A stretch of DNA of 64,000 bases, from the NCBI GenBank assembly GCA_037140375.1, contig JBAXER010000003.1, positions 9,497 through 73,496 on the forward strand. Direction: 5' to 3'. Below the pieces are notes generated by a model that was not told the DNA's origin, searched no databases, and saw nothing but the letters and a program-made list of their open reading frames with translations. Both the position numbers and the translations under genes were made by a program. The DNA comes from WLMZ01 sp037140375 (GTDB lineage Bacteria; Actinomycetota; Acidimicrobiia; Acidimicrobiales; Ilumatobacteraceae). Shown piece after piece: positions 16,986-25,754 of this stretch; position 1 is the first letter of the stretch; each line of letters begins with the position of its first letter.

Positions 16986-17643
16986 GGTTCGCGAACTCAG
17001 TATCCGGTTTGAGCAGCGCGTGCTCTTCGCCCAGGCCTCGCTGACCGTGGCCGACGGCGAGATCGTGGCGCTGCTTGGCCCATCAGGCTCGGGCAAGAGC
17101 ACGTTGCTCAAGGTGATCGCCGGCCTGCTTGACCCAGATGAGGGTCGTGTCTTGCTCGACAACGTAGACATCACAACGGTGCCCACGCATCGGCGCGACA
17201 TCGGCATGGTGTTTCAAAACGAGCAACTCTTTCCGCATCGAAACGTTGCGCAGAACATCGAGTTCGGTCTGCGCATGCGCCGGTGGAGCTCGCAGCGACG
17301 CGCTCAGCGCGTCTCGGAGTTGCTCGACCTCGTCGGCATGTCTGGCTTCGAACAGCGGCGGGTTACCGACCTGTCTGGTGGCGAAGCAAAGCGCGTTGCG
17401 CTCGCCCGCACGCTTGCCCCATCACCACGCATTGTGTTGCTCGACGAACCACTCACCGGGCTCGATCGCGAGCTGCACGACCAGTTGGCGCGCGATCTGC
17501 ATCAACTCTTGTGTGCCACGGCAACAACGGCGTTAATCGTCACCCACGATCGTGATGAGGCAGCGGTGCTTGCCACACGGGTCGTGGCGTTCGCCGATCT
17601 CACGCCTCGACTGCCAGCGGCCGAAGCCGGAGACCTACGGTAA
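16978..17643 (+). CDS. thiQ: Thiamine ABC transporter ATP-binding protein
   Basis: 221 aa ABC ATPase: Walker A GPSGSGKST near residue 36, Q-loop MVFQNEQLFPH, signature LSGGEAKRVALART, Walker B IVLLDEPLTGLD and H-loop VTHDRDEA. It powers the importer formed with the two preceding products. The GTG start at 16978 gives a normal N-terminus (LEVRELSIRF) and overlaps thiP by 8 nt; a longer frame back to 16936 would be encoded inside thiP. It is the last gene of the TPP-riboswitch operon unless the 26-nt gap to the monooxygenase is also read through. Confidence 0.92.
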   Translation: MLEVRELSIRFEQRVLFAQASLTVADGEIVALLGPSGSGKSTLLKVIAGLLDPDEGRVLLDNVDITTVPTHRRDIGMVFQNEQLFPHRNVAQNIEFGLRMRRWSSQRRAQRVSELLDLVGMSGFEQRRVTDLSGGEAKRVALARTLAPSPRIVLLDEPLTGLDRELHDQLARDLHQLLCATATTALIVTHDRDEAAVLATRVVAFADLTPRLPAAEAGDLR

Positions 17644-17669
17644 GCGAAGGCAATACACAGGAGGCCGCG

Positions 17670-19598
17670 TTGTCAGCGACGAGTCAGATCACGCCCATCA
17701 CCGAAAGCGACGATTTCATTCGCGCTGCACTGCTCGATGCCGACATTCCGTCGTTGCTTCCAGCGCTGGCACATGTGCTCGGCGATATGACGTTGTTGCG
17801 GCCAAGCCTGGCCCACCTCGCGATGCTGTCCAACGAGCCGCAAGCCGGGCTCACACCTGAGCAACTCGACGAAGCCCGACAGCTCGCGCTCGAGGCTCTG
17901 ATCAAATTCCGCGACGGCGGTTGCGTACCTGCGCCAGCACCATCGCACGATGAACTCCGCACGCTGATGTCATACGCCACAAGCGGCGAAACCACCGACG
18001 CCTACATCCCCTTGCTTCGCGAAGAACTCAGCATCGACGGTCACGATCTACGAGCGCCCCAATGGCAGGCCAGCGCCATCGCACCCAACACCAACTTCAC
18101 GGTCGCGATTATCGGCGCCGGCATGTCTGGTTTGCTTGCCGCACACCGCTTGCATCAAGCCGGTGTCGAGTTCGTCATCCTCGAGAAGAACAGCGAAGTG
18201 GGCGGCACGTGGTGGGACAACACCTACCCCGGTTGCCGCGTGGACACACCCAACCATTTGTACAGCTACTCGTTCGCTCAGAAGGACGATTGGCCACTGT
18301 TCTTCTCCCCGCAGAACGTGCTGCTCGACTACTTCCGCAACTTCGCAAAAGAGTTCGGTCTGTACGAGCACATCCGTTTCGATACCGAAGTGGTGTCGGC
18401 CGATTTCGACGATGCCACGAGCTCGTGGTCGCTGCATGTGCGCTCGGCACAGGGCAATGAAGTGCTCGGTGCGAACGCTGTCATCAGCGCGGTTGGTCAA
18501 CTCAACCAACCCAAGCTGCCCGACATCGCAGGGCGCGATACCTTCGCCGGACCCAGCTTTCACTCAGCCCGATGGGATCACAGCGTCGACCTCACCGGCA
18601 AGCGCGTGGCGGTTATCGGCACAGGCGCCAGCGCCATGCAGTTTGTGCCCATCATCGCCAAAGAAGTGGGCCAACTCAGCGTGTTTCAGCGCACCCCAAA
18701 CTGGCTGCTTCCGGTGCCCAACTATCACGACCCTGTGCCCGATGGTCTCAACTGGTTGCTCAGTCACGTTCCGTTTTACATGCAGTGGTATCGCTTCTGG
18801 TTGTTCTGGCGCATCGGCGATGGTCGCCTGATCATTGCCCAGGTAGACCCCGAGTGGACGGGCGACAAGCGCTCAGTGTCCGCAATGAGCGACCTCACGC
18901 GCGAGTTGCTCACGATGTACTTCCAGATGCAGCTGCCCGACCAACCCGATTTACTGAGCAAAGTGGTACCTCAGTATCCGGTAGCCGCAAAGCGCATGTT
19001 GCTCGACAGTGGTACGTGGATCCCCACGATGCAGCGCGACAACGTGAGCCTCATCACCGACGACATCAAGCAGATCACTGCTACCGGCGTCGTCACTGCC
19101 GATGGCGTGCATCACGAGGTCGATGTCATCATCTACGGCACGGGTTTCCATGCCTCGAAGTTCCTCACCCCGCTCAAGATTCGCGGACGCGGCGGTGTCG
19201 ATCTTCACGACGAATGGAGCGGCGAAGCCCGCGCCTACATGGGCGTCACGGTGCCCAAGTTTCCAAACCTGTTTCTGCTCTACGGACCCAACACCAACAT
19301 CGTCATCAACGGCAGCATCATCTATTTCTCCGAGTGCGAAGTGAACTACGTACTCGAGGCCATTCGTGAACTGCTTGCGCACGACGCTCGCGCGCTCGAC
19401 TGCAAGCAGACCGTTCACGATGCCTACAACGCTCGTATCGACGAAGGCAACCAACGCATGTCGTGGGGTGTTGCCGATGTGCACAGCTGGTACAAGAACG
19501 ACTCCGGGCGAGTCGCCCAAAACTGGCCATTTACCTTGCTTGAGTTTTGGGAACAGACCCGAACCGTGAACCTCGGCGACTACGAGTTGCTGAGCTAA
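17670..19598 (+). CDS. Baeyer-Villiger monooxygenase, 4-hydroxyacetophenone monooxygenase type
   Basis: 642 aa flavoprotein. The FAD motif is AIIGAGMSGLLAAHRLHQAG near residue 148, followed by GGTWWDNTYPGCRVDTPNHLYSYSF, the BVMO fingerprint FAGPSFHSARWD (F-x-G-x3-H-x3-W) near residue 292, and an NADPH motif AVIGTGASAMQ. The extra N-terminal domain of about 140 residues is the architecture I recall for 4-hydroxyacetophenone monooxygenase (about 640 aa). It would oxidise a ketone to an ester with O2 and NADPH. The start is TTG with GGAGG 5 nt upstream. It follows thiQ by 26 nt and may be co-transcribed, with no obvious link to thiamine. The physiological ketone is unknown. Confidence 0.88.
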   Translation: MSATSQITPITESDDFIRAALLDADIPSLLPALAHVLGDMTLLRPSLAHLAMLSNEPQAGLTPEQLDEARQLALEALIKFRDGGCVPAPAPSHDELRTLMSYATSGETTDAYIPLLREELSIDGHDLRAPQWQASAIAPNTNFTVAIIGAGMSGLLAAHRLHQAGVEFVILEKNSEVGGTWWDNTYPGCRVDTPNHLYSYSFAQKDDWPLFFSPQNVLLDYFRNFAKEFGLYEHIRFDTEVVSADFDDATSSWSLHVRSAQGNEVLGANAVISAVGQLNQPKLPDIAGRDTFAGPSFHSARWDHSVDLTGKRVAVIGTGASAMQFVPIIAKEVGQLSVFQRTPNWLLPVPNYHDPVPDGLNWLLSHVPFYMQWYRFWLFWRIGDGRLIIAQVDPEWTGDKRSVSAMSDLTRELLTMYFQMQLPDQPDLLSKVVPQYPVAAKRMLLDSGTWIPTMQRDNVSLITDDIKQITATGVVTADGVHHEVDVIIYGTGFHASKFLTPLKIRGRGGVDLHDEWSGEARAYMGVTVPKFPNLFLLYGPNTNIVINGSIIYFSECEVNYVLEAIRELLAHDARALDCKQTVHDAYNARIDEGNQRMSWGVADVHSWYKNDSGRVAQNWPFTLLEFWEQTRTVNLGDYELLS

Positions 19599-19604
19599 TT
19601 AGGG

Positions 19605-20429
19605 TCAGGCTCGCAACAAGCGCTGCATCGTTTGCTCGGCGCTCACGAGATCGTCTCGACGACCATCTTCGAGTCGGGTGAGGTATGAGATCGATACTTC
19701 GTCGGCTTCGACAATGCCACCATCGCTATCGGGTGGCAGTGGCACGGCATCGCCCCAAGTCATGCGCACGTTGAACGAGCCGTCGTGCCCAGCTATGGGC
19801 TCGAGCGTTGCCCCCGACATCTTGCGTGGCGGCTCCATACCGATGCGCCCGTGGCGCCAGCCCTTGATCATGTCGACCTCGACGTTGGGCACGTTGATGT
19901 TCACGACTACTGGCTCAGACGGCATGTGGGCCACGAGGCCCTCGACAAAAGCATCGGCAACTGCTGCGGCCGAGTGCCACTTCTGCCCAATGAGCATTTC
20001 GTCCCAGCCCTGACCTTCGACACCAAAACCGGAGACGGCCTGGCTCACGGCAACTCCCGAGATGCCGCCGTTGCGCGCCGTGAGCGCTGCACCGATCGTG
20101 CCCGAGTGGTACACCGAGCGACCCACGTTGGCTCCTGGGTTGATGCCGGCGACAACGAGATCGAATGGAGCGCCAAACGCACCGAGGCGCGAAAACATTA
20201 CGCACAACGCCGGCGGCCCAGTGACCGACCAGGCCTCATCGATGCCGTCGATGGTGCAGCGGTGCACCTCGGGCTGAATGAGGTGCAGGGCACCCAACGC
20301 TGCGCCAGCGCCCGAGAACTCGCGGTCGGGGGCAGCCACCACAACCTCACCGTGTTTGCGCATTGCTCGGGCCAGTACGTGTAAGCCAACAGAGTCGATG
20401 CCGTCGTCGTTCGTGAGAAGAATTCGCAT
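19605..20429 (-). CDS. surE: 5'/3'-nucleotidase SurE
   Basis: 274 aa. The SurE signatures are complete: RILLTNDDGIDSVGL at the N-terminus (metal Asp pair), VVAAPDREFSGAGAAL near residue 33, VVAGINPGANVGRSVYHSGTIGAA near residue 95, and VVNINVPN. It is a metal-dependent phosphatase for nucleoside monophosphates. I place the start at the ATG at 20429 that begins MRILLTNDDG; an upstream in-frame start would add 12 unconserved residues. A GAGG lies very close before it. It is convergent with the monooxygenase gene and divergent from the oxidoreductase. Confidence 0.93.
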   Translation of the reverse strand: MRILLTNDDGIDSVGLHVLARAMRKHGEVVVAAPDREFSGAGAALGALHLIQPEVHRCTIDGIDEAWSVTGPPALCVMFSRLGAFGAPFDLVVAGINPGANVGRSVYHSGTIGAALTARNGGISGVAVSQAVSGFGVEGQGWDEMLIGQKWHSAAAVADAFVEGLVAHMPSEPVVVNINVPNVEVDMIKGWRHGRIGMEPPRKMSGATLEPIAGHDGSFNVRMTWGDAVPLPPDSDGGIVEADEVSISYLTRLEDGRRDDLVSAEQTMQRLLRA

Positions 20430-20453
20430 GACCTCATCTTGGTGCAGTGCGGC

Positions 20454-20459
20454 TAACGT
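20454..20459 (+). promoter_or_regulatory. -10 box TAACGT before the Gfo/Idh/MocA gene
   Basis: TAACGT ends 8 nt before the ATG at 20468, indicating a leaderless or nearly leaderless message and excluding an upstream GTG at 20447. Confidence 0.45.
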
Positions 20460-20467
20460 CGCCACAT

Positions 20468-21499
20468 ATGCGAGTCGGTTTCCTCGGCGCTGGGCTCATC
20501 GCCACCTACCACAGCAAGAGTCTTCGCCAAAGCGGCGCCGAAACCGCTTGCGGTGTCGTACGTGCCGGCGTGTACGACCCCGACACCGAACGCGCTGCTG
20601 CGTTCGCCGCCGCATCGGGCCACACCCTGTGCGCCACTGAGGCTGAAGTGCTCGACAGTTGCGACGCCGTCTATGTGTGCACATGGACCAGCGAGCACCC
20701 GAGGCTTGTTGCCATGGCCGTCGAGCGCGGTCTACATATCTTTTGCGAGAAGCCGCTCGCAATCTCACTTGAGTCGGCCGAGGCGATGGCCACCATCGTC
20801 AACGCCGCCGGAGTCACCAACCAAGTTGGTCTTGTTTTGCGTCGCTCACCCGCCTATTTGTGGGCGCGCCAACTCATCCTCGATGCCAGCGCTGGCCGAG
20901 TGATGGCGGTGGTGTTCCGCGACGATCAATTCATTCCAACGCAAGGCCACTACGCCAGCACATGGCGCGGCGACAAGGCCCTCGCTGGGTCGGGCACGTT
21001 GCTCGAACACAGCATCCACGATGTCGACATGTTGCGGTATCTGGTTGGCGACATCAGCCGGGTCAGCGCCAACGAAGCGAACTTTCACGGCATCGATGGC
21101 ATCGAAGATGCGGTCACCGCCACCATCGCTTTCGACAACGGCGCCACCGGCACGCTTGCCACCGTGTGGCACGACAACCTTGCCCGCCCCAGCCAGCGAC
21201 GCGTCGAGATCTTCTGCGAACGCCGCTACATCGTCATCGAAGGCGACGACTGGTTCGGCCCCGTGCACTGGACCGACACCAACGGCGCCGAACACTCACT
21301 GCACGGAGACGCGCTTGAGGTCGCTGCGGCACCGCTGACCGATGGCAGCCTCAACCCCGATGGCGAGTTCATTCGCGCCGCGGCCGCTGGCTTGCCGTCG
21401 TGGCCCACATTCGACACAGCCGTCGACGCGCATCGGGTTGTCGAAGCCATGTATGCCTCATCTCGAGCAGGCGGCGCGGCCGTTCATATTCAGTACTGA
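20468..21499 (+). CDS. Gfo/Idh/MocA-family NAD(P)-dependent oxidoreductase
   Basis: 343 aa. An N-terminal Rossmann domain starts directly (MRVGFLGAGLIATYHSKSL), with the EKPLAISLESAEAM motif near residue 95 that carries the conserved Lys of the family, and the C-terminal GFO_IDH_MocA domain with GSGTLLEHSIHDVDMLRYLVGD (catalytic His/Asp) near residue 178. Members oxidise sugars, inositols or other polyols; the substrate is not visible. The start is the ATG behind a TAACGT box. A GNAT gene follows 31 nt downstream. Confidence 0.88.
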   Translation: MRVGFLGAGLIATYHSKSLRQSGAETACGVVRAGVYDPDTERAAAFAAASGHTLCATEAEVLDSCDAVYVCTWTSEHPRLVAMAVERGLHIFCEKPLAISLESAEAMATIVNAAGVTNQVGLVLRRSPAYLWARQLILDASAGRVMAVVFRDDQFIPTQGHYASTWRGDKALAGSGTLLEHSIHDVDMLRYLVGDISRVSANEANFHGIDGIEDAVTATIAFDNGATGTLATVWHDNLARPSQRRVEIFCERRYIVIEGDDWFGPVHWTDTNGAEHSLHGDALEVAAAPLTDGSLNPDGEFIRAAAAGLPSWPTFDTAVDAHRVVEAMYASSRAGGAAVHIQY

Positions 21500-21530
21500 C
21501 GCACCTCGTCACTCCGATAGCAGACCACCA

Positions 21531-21986
21531 ATGCGCCTCGCCGAAATCTCCACAACCGATACCTACGCGCTTCGCCAAGCGGTGCTGCGCGACCACATGG
21601 ACAACAAGGACGTCTCGTTTCCCGAGGACAACTTGCCCGGCGTGGTTCACCTCGGAATCTTCGACGACAACGACGAACTCGTCGCCACGTCGTCGTGGGT
21701 GCCGCTCAACTATGAGCCAATGACCGAACGCCGGGGGGTGCAGTTGCGCGGTATGGCCACCGCCAAACACGCACAAAGCTCCGGGCTCGGCGGCATGCTC
21801 ATCGAGGCTGGCGCCGCACGTTTCGCCGAGGCTGGCTTCGATCTGCTCTGGGCCCGAGCTCGCGACGTGGCACTCGATTTTTACGCACGCCACAACTGCG
21901 TTGTCGTCGGCAACGGGTTCCTTGAGCAGGCCACTCAACTCCCCCACCACGTTGTCGTGCGGCACCTCGGTGACCAAGCCGTCTAG
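21531..21986 (+). CDS. GNAT-family N-acetyltransferase
   Basis: 151 aa. It reads MRLAEISTTDTYALRQAVLR, a typical GNAT start, and has the acetyl-CoA loop in QLRGMATAKHAQSSGLGGMLIEAGAARFAEAG (motif A, around residues 67-98) and the C-terminal DFYARHNCVVVGNGF. It acetylates an unknown amine. The gene lies 31 nt after the oxidoreductase on the same strand, so they are probably co-transcribed. No clear ribosome-binding site precedes the ATG. Confidence 0.82.
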   Translation: MRLAEISTTDTYALRQAVLRDHMDNKDVSFPEDNLPGVVHLGIFDDNDELVATSSWVPLNYEPMTERRGVQLRGMATAKHAQSSGLGGMLIEAGAARFAEAGFDLLWARARDVALDFYARHNCVVVGNGFLEQATQLPHHVVVRHLGDQAV

Positions 21987-22066
21987 AACAGACCGCACGC
22001 ACTACAGAGCAACCAACGATTTCCGTGCAATGAGCCCCAGAGCACTCAACCCTGCAAGGAAATCAC

Positions 22067-22315
22067 ATGACCGCATCAGCTCCTTCTGCCGCCGAACTTC
22101 AACAACGTGCGATCAACCTGCGTCATCTCGCGCATCGCATCGAGCAGCTCGATGCCACCGTGTTGTATCGGCGGGCCGGCTCCGACACCTGGATTGGTCC
22201 AACGGCACAACGCTGCATCGGCGAGTTGATGACCGCACGCACGCTGTTGCTGCAAGCAGCAGATGCCTCACGTGTCACCGCACGCAAACTCGAACTTCGT
22301 GCGGCGAACCTATGA
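22067..22315 (+). CDS. Small helical WXG100-like protein
   Basis: 82 aa, predicted all-helical: one helix over residues 7-33, a loop with the dipeptide pattern DTWIGPTA (a W-x-G turn at about residues 44-50), and a second helix to the C-terminus. Length and W-x-G hairpin position resemble ESAT-6/WXG100 proteins, which are exported as dimers by type VII secretion. The usual C-terminal YxxxD/E export motif is absent. ATG start with AAGGA 6 nt upstream. Its stop overlaps the ATG of a 598-aa gene (ATGA), so the two products are made together. No EccC-type ATPase or other secretion component is in the window. Confidence 0.6.
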   Translation: MTASAPSAAELQQRAINLRHLAHRIEQLDATVLYRRAGSDTWIGPTAQRCIGELMTARTLLLQAADASRVTARKLELRAANL

Positions 22316-24108
22316 CCGGCTTCTTGGGCTACGACAACGATCGACTACTGAACCTCCGCAGCGCGATGGACCGCGCGCTACTCGAACTCAGCGACCTACA
22401 CATCTCCGATCCTGAGGCCAATGCCACGCTGCAACTTGTCCGCCGCGCACATGTCGCCATTGCCGATCGCTGCCTACCGCCCCTGCGCGCCCTGCTGTCT
22501 TGCCAGGCCTCAACCACCTATGCGCCAGCACGCCTGCAGCGCAACGACATCGCCGTCGCCCGCTTGGCGACACTTCAGCTCACACAGGGCTGGTCGGTTG
22601 TCGCCGATCCGCTCAACCCGCGACCACACTCAATGACCATTGAAGATGCACAGAGCTTGGGCTGGGCGCTGTCGCAGACTCATCTGAAATCGCTCACGAA
22701 GAACGCTGAGATCTCGTGGCTCGCAACCAGCCTCGCCGAGATTGCGCAACGCCCCGAGCTCGTTGCAGCGTTTCTTGCCAACATGACCGACGATGCATGG
22801 AGGCACCTGTGTGATCAGTTAGGCGACGATCGAATCACGTTGCTTTCTACGCTCACTGTTGAAGGCAGGCTGAGCGACGACAACCGGTCACGCCTCGCAA
22901 GTATCGATGCGGTGTTTGCCCATCTGGGCACGATCATGGCCAGCGGATCAGCAACCGCACTCAACACGATGCATCCCTATGCGGCGGCGATGCTGGTGCA
23001 ACATCTGCAGTTGTCTGCTCGAGATCTCGCAACGCTCAGCGTCGATCTCATTCGTCACTATCGCGTCGGAGGGTGGGCCGACGTTCAGCGTCCTGGTCCC
23101 GGCACGGGCGATCTGTTGATGCGCACGATGCTTGACACGCCCGGCGCTCCTGCTGCTTTCATGTTGTTGATTGCCAACGACCCAGCGGTGGTGCTCGATT
23201 CAGCGCACAACCACGCCCTGGCTGAACAACTGATTCTCGAAGGCACCAACCCGGCCCGCATCACGACTCAGCAAGCTGGCACTGTTATTCCTTCGCTCGC
23301 TCGCTACCTACTGAGTTCCAATGCAGCGCAGTCGGGTTTCTATGGTCAACCAGTTCGCGACAAGAGCGCTTTCGCAGTCGATTTGATCGCGCCATGGCTG
23401 TTGCAGTTCACGGCAACCCACCACAACGACTGGCACTTCGCCAACGGTGAAGGCGCTCGCCTACTTGCCACAATCATCAACGACGGCGAGGCGTTTGCTC
23501 GCCTCTCTCTTCGGCGTAGCGAAATCGCGGCCGGCCTCAGCGTCACCATCGCAACCGCTGGCGACAGCGGTCGTCACGCCGTCGAAGACCTCGCCGCAAT
23601 CCTTGGGCTCATCGACGCCTTGGCCCGCCAACACAACATTGCGCGTGCCGCTGAAGAGCGACAGCTCTGGAACATTGGATTCGCGCTCATCAGCGTGGCC
23701 GCAGCTCAGTTGCCTGGAGGCGCTATCGCTACCGTCGGGGCTGGCTTGTCGCTGGCGGCCCTGCGCAAGTTGCTCGTGCAGCACGGCATCGCCCCGAAAG
23801 ACGCACAGGCCGTCGAGCACGACACGCTCTATGCACTCGACTGGCAGACCACCGTGGCCGCGGCAACTGTGGTGTGCCTCACGTTCGATGAGATGACTCG
23901 CGACGGTCGCATCGCAGCGCACACTCCGCCGCCTCCGCTGCCAGACCCGCATGCGGCTGCACCCGGAGCGCGCTACTCGTCAGACTTCGAGATGTGGCTC
24001 GACACGGCCAATCTAGGCTCGGCGACCGCAGTGCTTTTCGGACTGAAGCAGACCCTTGCCAGCACTCACGAAGCCGAGCGAGACGCAGCGGAGTTGATTA
24101 CGGAATAA
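22312..24108 (+). CDS. Large protein of unknown function, partner of the WXG-like protein
   Basis: 598 aa, no family recognised. The first 60 residues are helical (FLGYDNDRLLNLRSAMDRALLEL) and look like a second WXG-type or scaffold segment. The middle 350 residues are alpha-rich with repeated short helical units and Asp/Asn turns (for example LLIANDPAVVLDSAHNHALAEQLILEG), reminiscent of the large proteins next to ESAT-6-like genes in other actinobacteria. A hydrophobic stretch at about 450-485 (FALISVAAAQLPGGAIATVGAGLSLAAL) could insert in a membrane. A proline-rich linker (HTPPPPLPDP) precedes a final 40-residue segment. There is no signal peptide. Start by ATGA overlap; the frame is open further upstream but crosses the 82-aa gene. 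The stop overlaps the copper gene tail-to-tail by 11 nt. Confidence 0.7.
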   Translation: MTGFLGYDNDRLLNLRSAMDRALLELSDLHISDPEANATLQLVRRAHVAIADRCLPPLRALLSCQASTTYAPARLQRNDIAVARLATLQLTQGWSVVADPLNPRPHSMTIEDAQSLGWALSQTHLKSLTKNAEISWLATSLAEIAQRPELVAAFLANMTDDAWRHLCDQLGDDRITLLSTLTVEGRLSDDNRSRLASIDAVFAHLGTIMASGSATALNTMHPYAAAMLVQHLQLSARDLATLSVDLIRHYRVGGWADVQRPGPGTGDLLMRTMLDTPGAPAAFMLLIANDPAVVLDSAHNHALAEQLILEGTNPARITTQQAGTVIPSLARYLLSSNAAQSGFYGQPVRDKSAFAVDLIAPWLLQFTATHHNDWHFANGEGARLLATIINDGEAFARLSLRRSEIAAGLSVTIATAGDSGRHAVEDLAAILGLIDALARQHNIARAAEERQLWNIGFALISVAAAQLPGGAIATVGAGLSLAALRKLLVQHGIAPKDAQAVEHDTLYALDWQTTVAAATVVCLTFDEMTRDGRIAAHTPPPPLPDPHAAAPGARYSSDFEMWLDTANLGSATAVLFGLKQTLASTHEAERDAAELITE

Positions 24109-25723
24109 CGACTCCGCTGCTGAGCACTACTGATTGTCCAGCCACAGGCTCGACGGTGATCTTGAGCACCCAGTCACCAGCAAACGGCAGCGTGACCTTG
24201 CCGCTGTAGTGGTTCGTGCCTTCTGTGGTGAGGCTGACCTCGGTGTCGACAATTTGTTGAGCAGGAAGGCTCATCGTGGCCTTGATGCTGGACACCGGCA
24301 CCAAGCTGCCGCCCGAGGGGGTGACCACAAGATGCACGTCGTTGAGTCCAACACGACCCGGGGCAAGCGACACCTCGGCGATCAAGCCGCTCTCAGTGAG
24401 CGAGGCGGTGAACGCCTTTGCGGGTGCGGAAACGGTTGGAGGCTGGGTCACGAGACCAGCGGCAAGACCGAGCACTGCGATGCCACAGACGGCCTCGGTG
24501 AGCACTAACCGGCGCAGGGCCCCTGGGCCCTCGTGCGACAGCAACCAGCGCGAGGCTGCACCGATGGTGACCATGAGCACTGCGATCGCAACCTTGGCGA
24601 GCAGCAGGCGGCCCCACGTGGTGTCGGTAAGGGTCGACAGGCTGGCACCAAGCCGCCATGTCTGAGCGAAGCCAGTGGCGATGATGAGCGGGATGCCGAT
24701 GGTGGCAACACGCGAGAAGCCTTTGACTGCGCCAGCGAACTGGGCGTCGCGTGTCCACGCACCTCCGCCGACCGCCATCATCACCAAGCTGCCGAGCCAC
24801 AACACAACGAATGCCATGTGCACGGCGTCGACGCCAATCCACAACGCTGCTTGATCGGCGACGCTGGGGTGACCGGCAGCGCTAAATGTGAAGACCGTGA
24901 GTAAGCCCAGCAACGGCACGGCAATTGGCCACCATGCGGACTGCTTGCGGTTGACGAACATCACGACTGGGATGAACAACGCAACCAGAACGAATCGGGC
25001 GACCAACAGACCGCCAGTGCGCGTGCCAGCCACATCGCCCCAGAGCGAGGTGTCGAACATGTCGCCAAGCGATCCTGCTTTGGAGATCGCGCCAAGCAAA
25101 CCAAAGTTGGCGAGTGAGCCAATCGCCAGCAAGCCCCACCCGAGCCAGAGCAGACGACGGGTAGCCCAACCATGCACCGCCTCGCCCCCGGCCATCATCA
25201 CCATGAACAAGCCGCCGAGCAGAATCGCTGCTCCGAAGAACGCACCAAAGCGCGCCACGCCACTGGTTCGGCCGACAACCGGAGCCGCATGCGAACCGTG
25301 CAGCACCGTGTCGAGCAACTTCGCCGAATCTCCGCCTGCGGCCGTGCCAACTTGAAAACTGAACGCGCCGTCGACGACGTGACCGTCGCTCGACGTGACG
25401 CGCCAAACAACCGCATACAAGCCATCGCCAATGGTTGGCACGGTTGACTGCACGATGGTGGTGTCGCCGCCTGCGGTGGGTGAACCAAGCGGAACGATCT
25501 TGCCGGTCTGGTCGAACAACTGAATGGAACTCAGTGGAACTTCGATGTCTTCGTCGAAGTTGAGCACCACAAGTGGCGGGGCCGTTTCGAGCACCGACGA
25601 CGCTGCCGGAATGCTGGCCTCGAGCGACGCGTGGGCCAATGCGCGTCCTGCGCCAATGGCGCCAACACCGATGAATGCAATTGCCAGCGCACAGGCTGCG
25701 CGTGAAATCAGGTTGGGTCGCAT
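24098..25723 (-). CDS. CopC-CopD fusion, copper-binding and membrane copper import protein
   Basis: 541 aa. A signal peptide (residues 1-30, ending ALA) would be cleaved to expose His31, the N-terminal copper ligand of CopC (HASLEASIPA). The CopC beta-sandwich continues to about residue 125 and contains SSDGHVVDGAFSFQV, the second copper site. Eight hydrophobic segments follow (CopD, about residues 160-440). The end (440-541) is another extracytoplasmic domain with SLPAQQIVDTEVSLTTEG and HYSGKVTLPFAGDW, similar to YtkA/CtaG-associated domains. YcnJ-like proteins with this order import copper, usually for cytochrome oxidase. ATG start with GAAGGA 5 nt upstream. Confidence 0.88.
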   Translation of the reverse strand: MRPNLISRAACALAIAFIGVGAIGAGRALAHASLEASIPAASSVLETAPPLVVLNFDEDIEVPLSSIQLFDQTGKIVPLGSPTAGGDTTIVQSTVPTIGDGLYAVVWRVTSSDGHVVDGAFSFQVGTAAGGDSAKLLDTVLHGSHAAPVVGRTSGVARFGAFFGAAILLGGLFMVMMAGGEAVHGWATRRLLWLGWGLLAIGSLANFGLLGAISKAGSLGDMFDTSLWGDVAGTRTGGLLVARFVLVALFIPVVMFVNRKQSAWWPIAVPLLGLLTVFTFSAAGHPSVADQAALWIGVDAVHMAFVVLWLGSLVMMAVGGGAWTRDAQFAGAVKGFSRVATIGIPLIIATGFAQTWRLGASLSTLTDTTWGRLLLAKVAIAVLMVTIGAASRWLLSHEGPGALRRLVLTEAVCGIAVLGLAAGLVTQPPTVSAPAKAFTASLTESGLIAEVSLAPGRVGLNDVHLVVTPSGGSLVPVSSIKATMSLPAQQIVDTEVSLTTEGTNHYSGKVTLPFAGDWVLKITVEPVAGQSVVLSSGVVIP

Positions 25724-25754
25724 GGTTCCTTCGATTGGTTGCACTGAGTGTGCA

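Noticed and set aside
21901..22311. Upstream extension of the 598-aa protein
   Set aside because: It crosses the GNAT end and the 82-aa gene; the ATG at 22312 forms an ATGA overlap with the preceding gene.
22067..24108. Complete type VII (ESX) secretion locus
   Set aside because: No EccC-type FtsK/SpoIIIE ATPase, mycosin or EccB/D/E gene is in the flanks; only the WXG-like small protein points that way.
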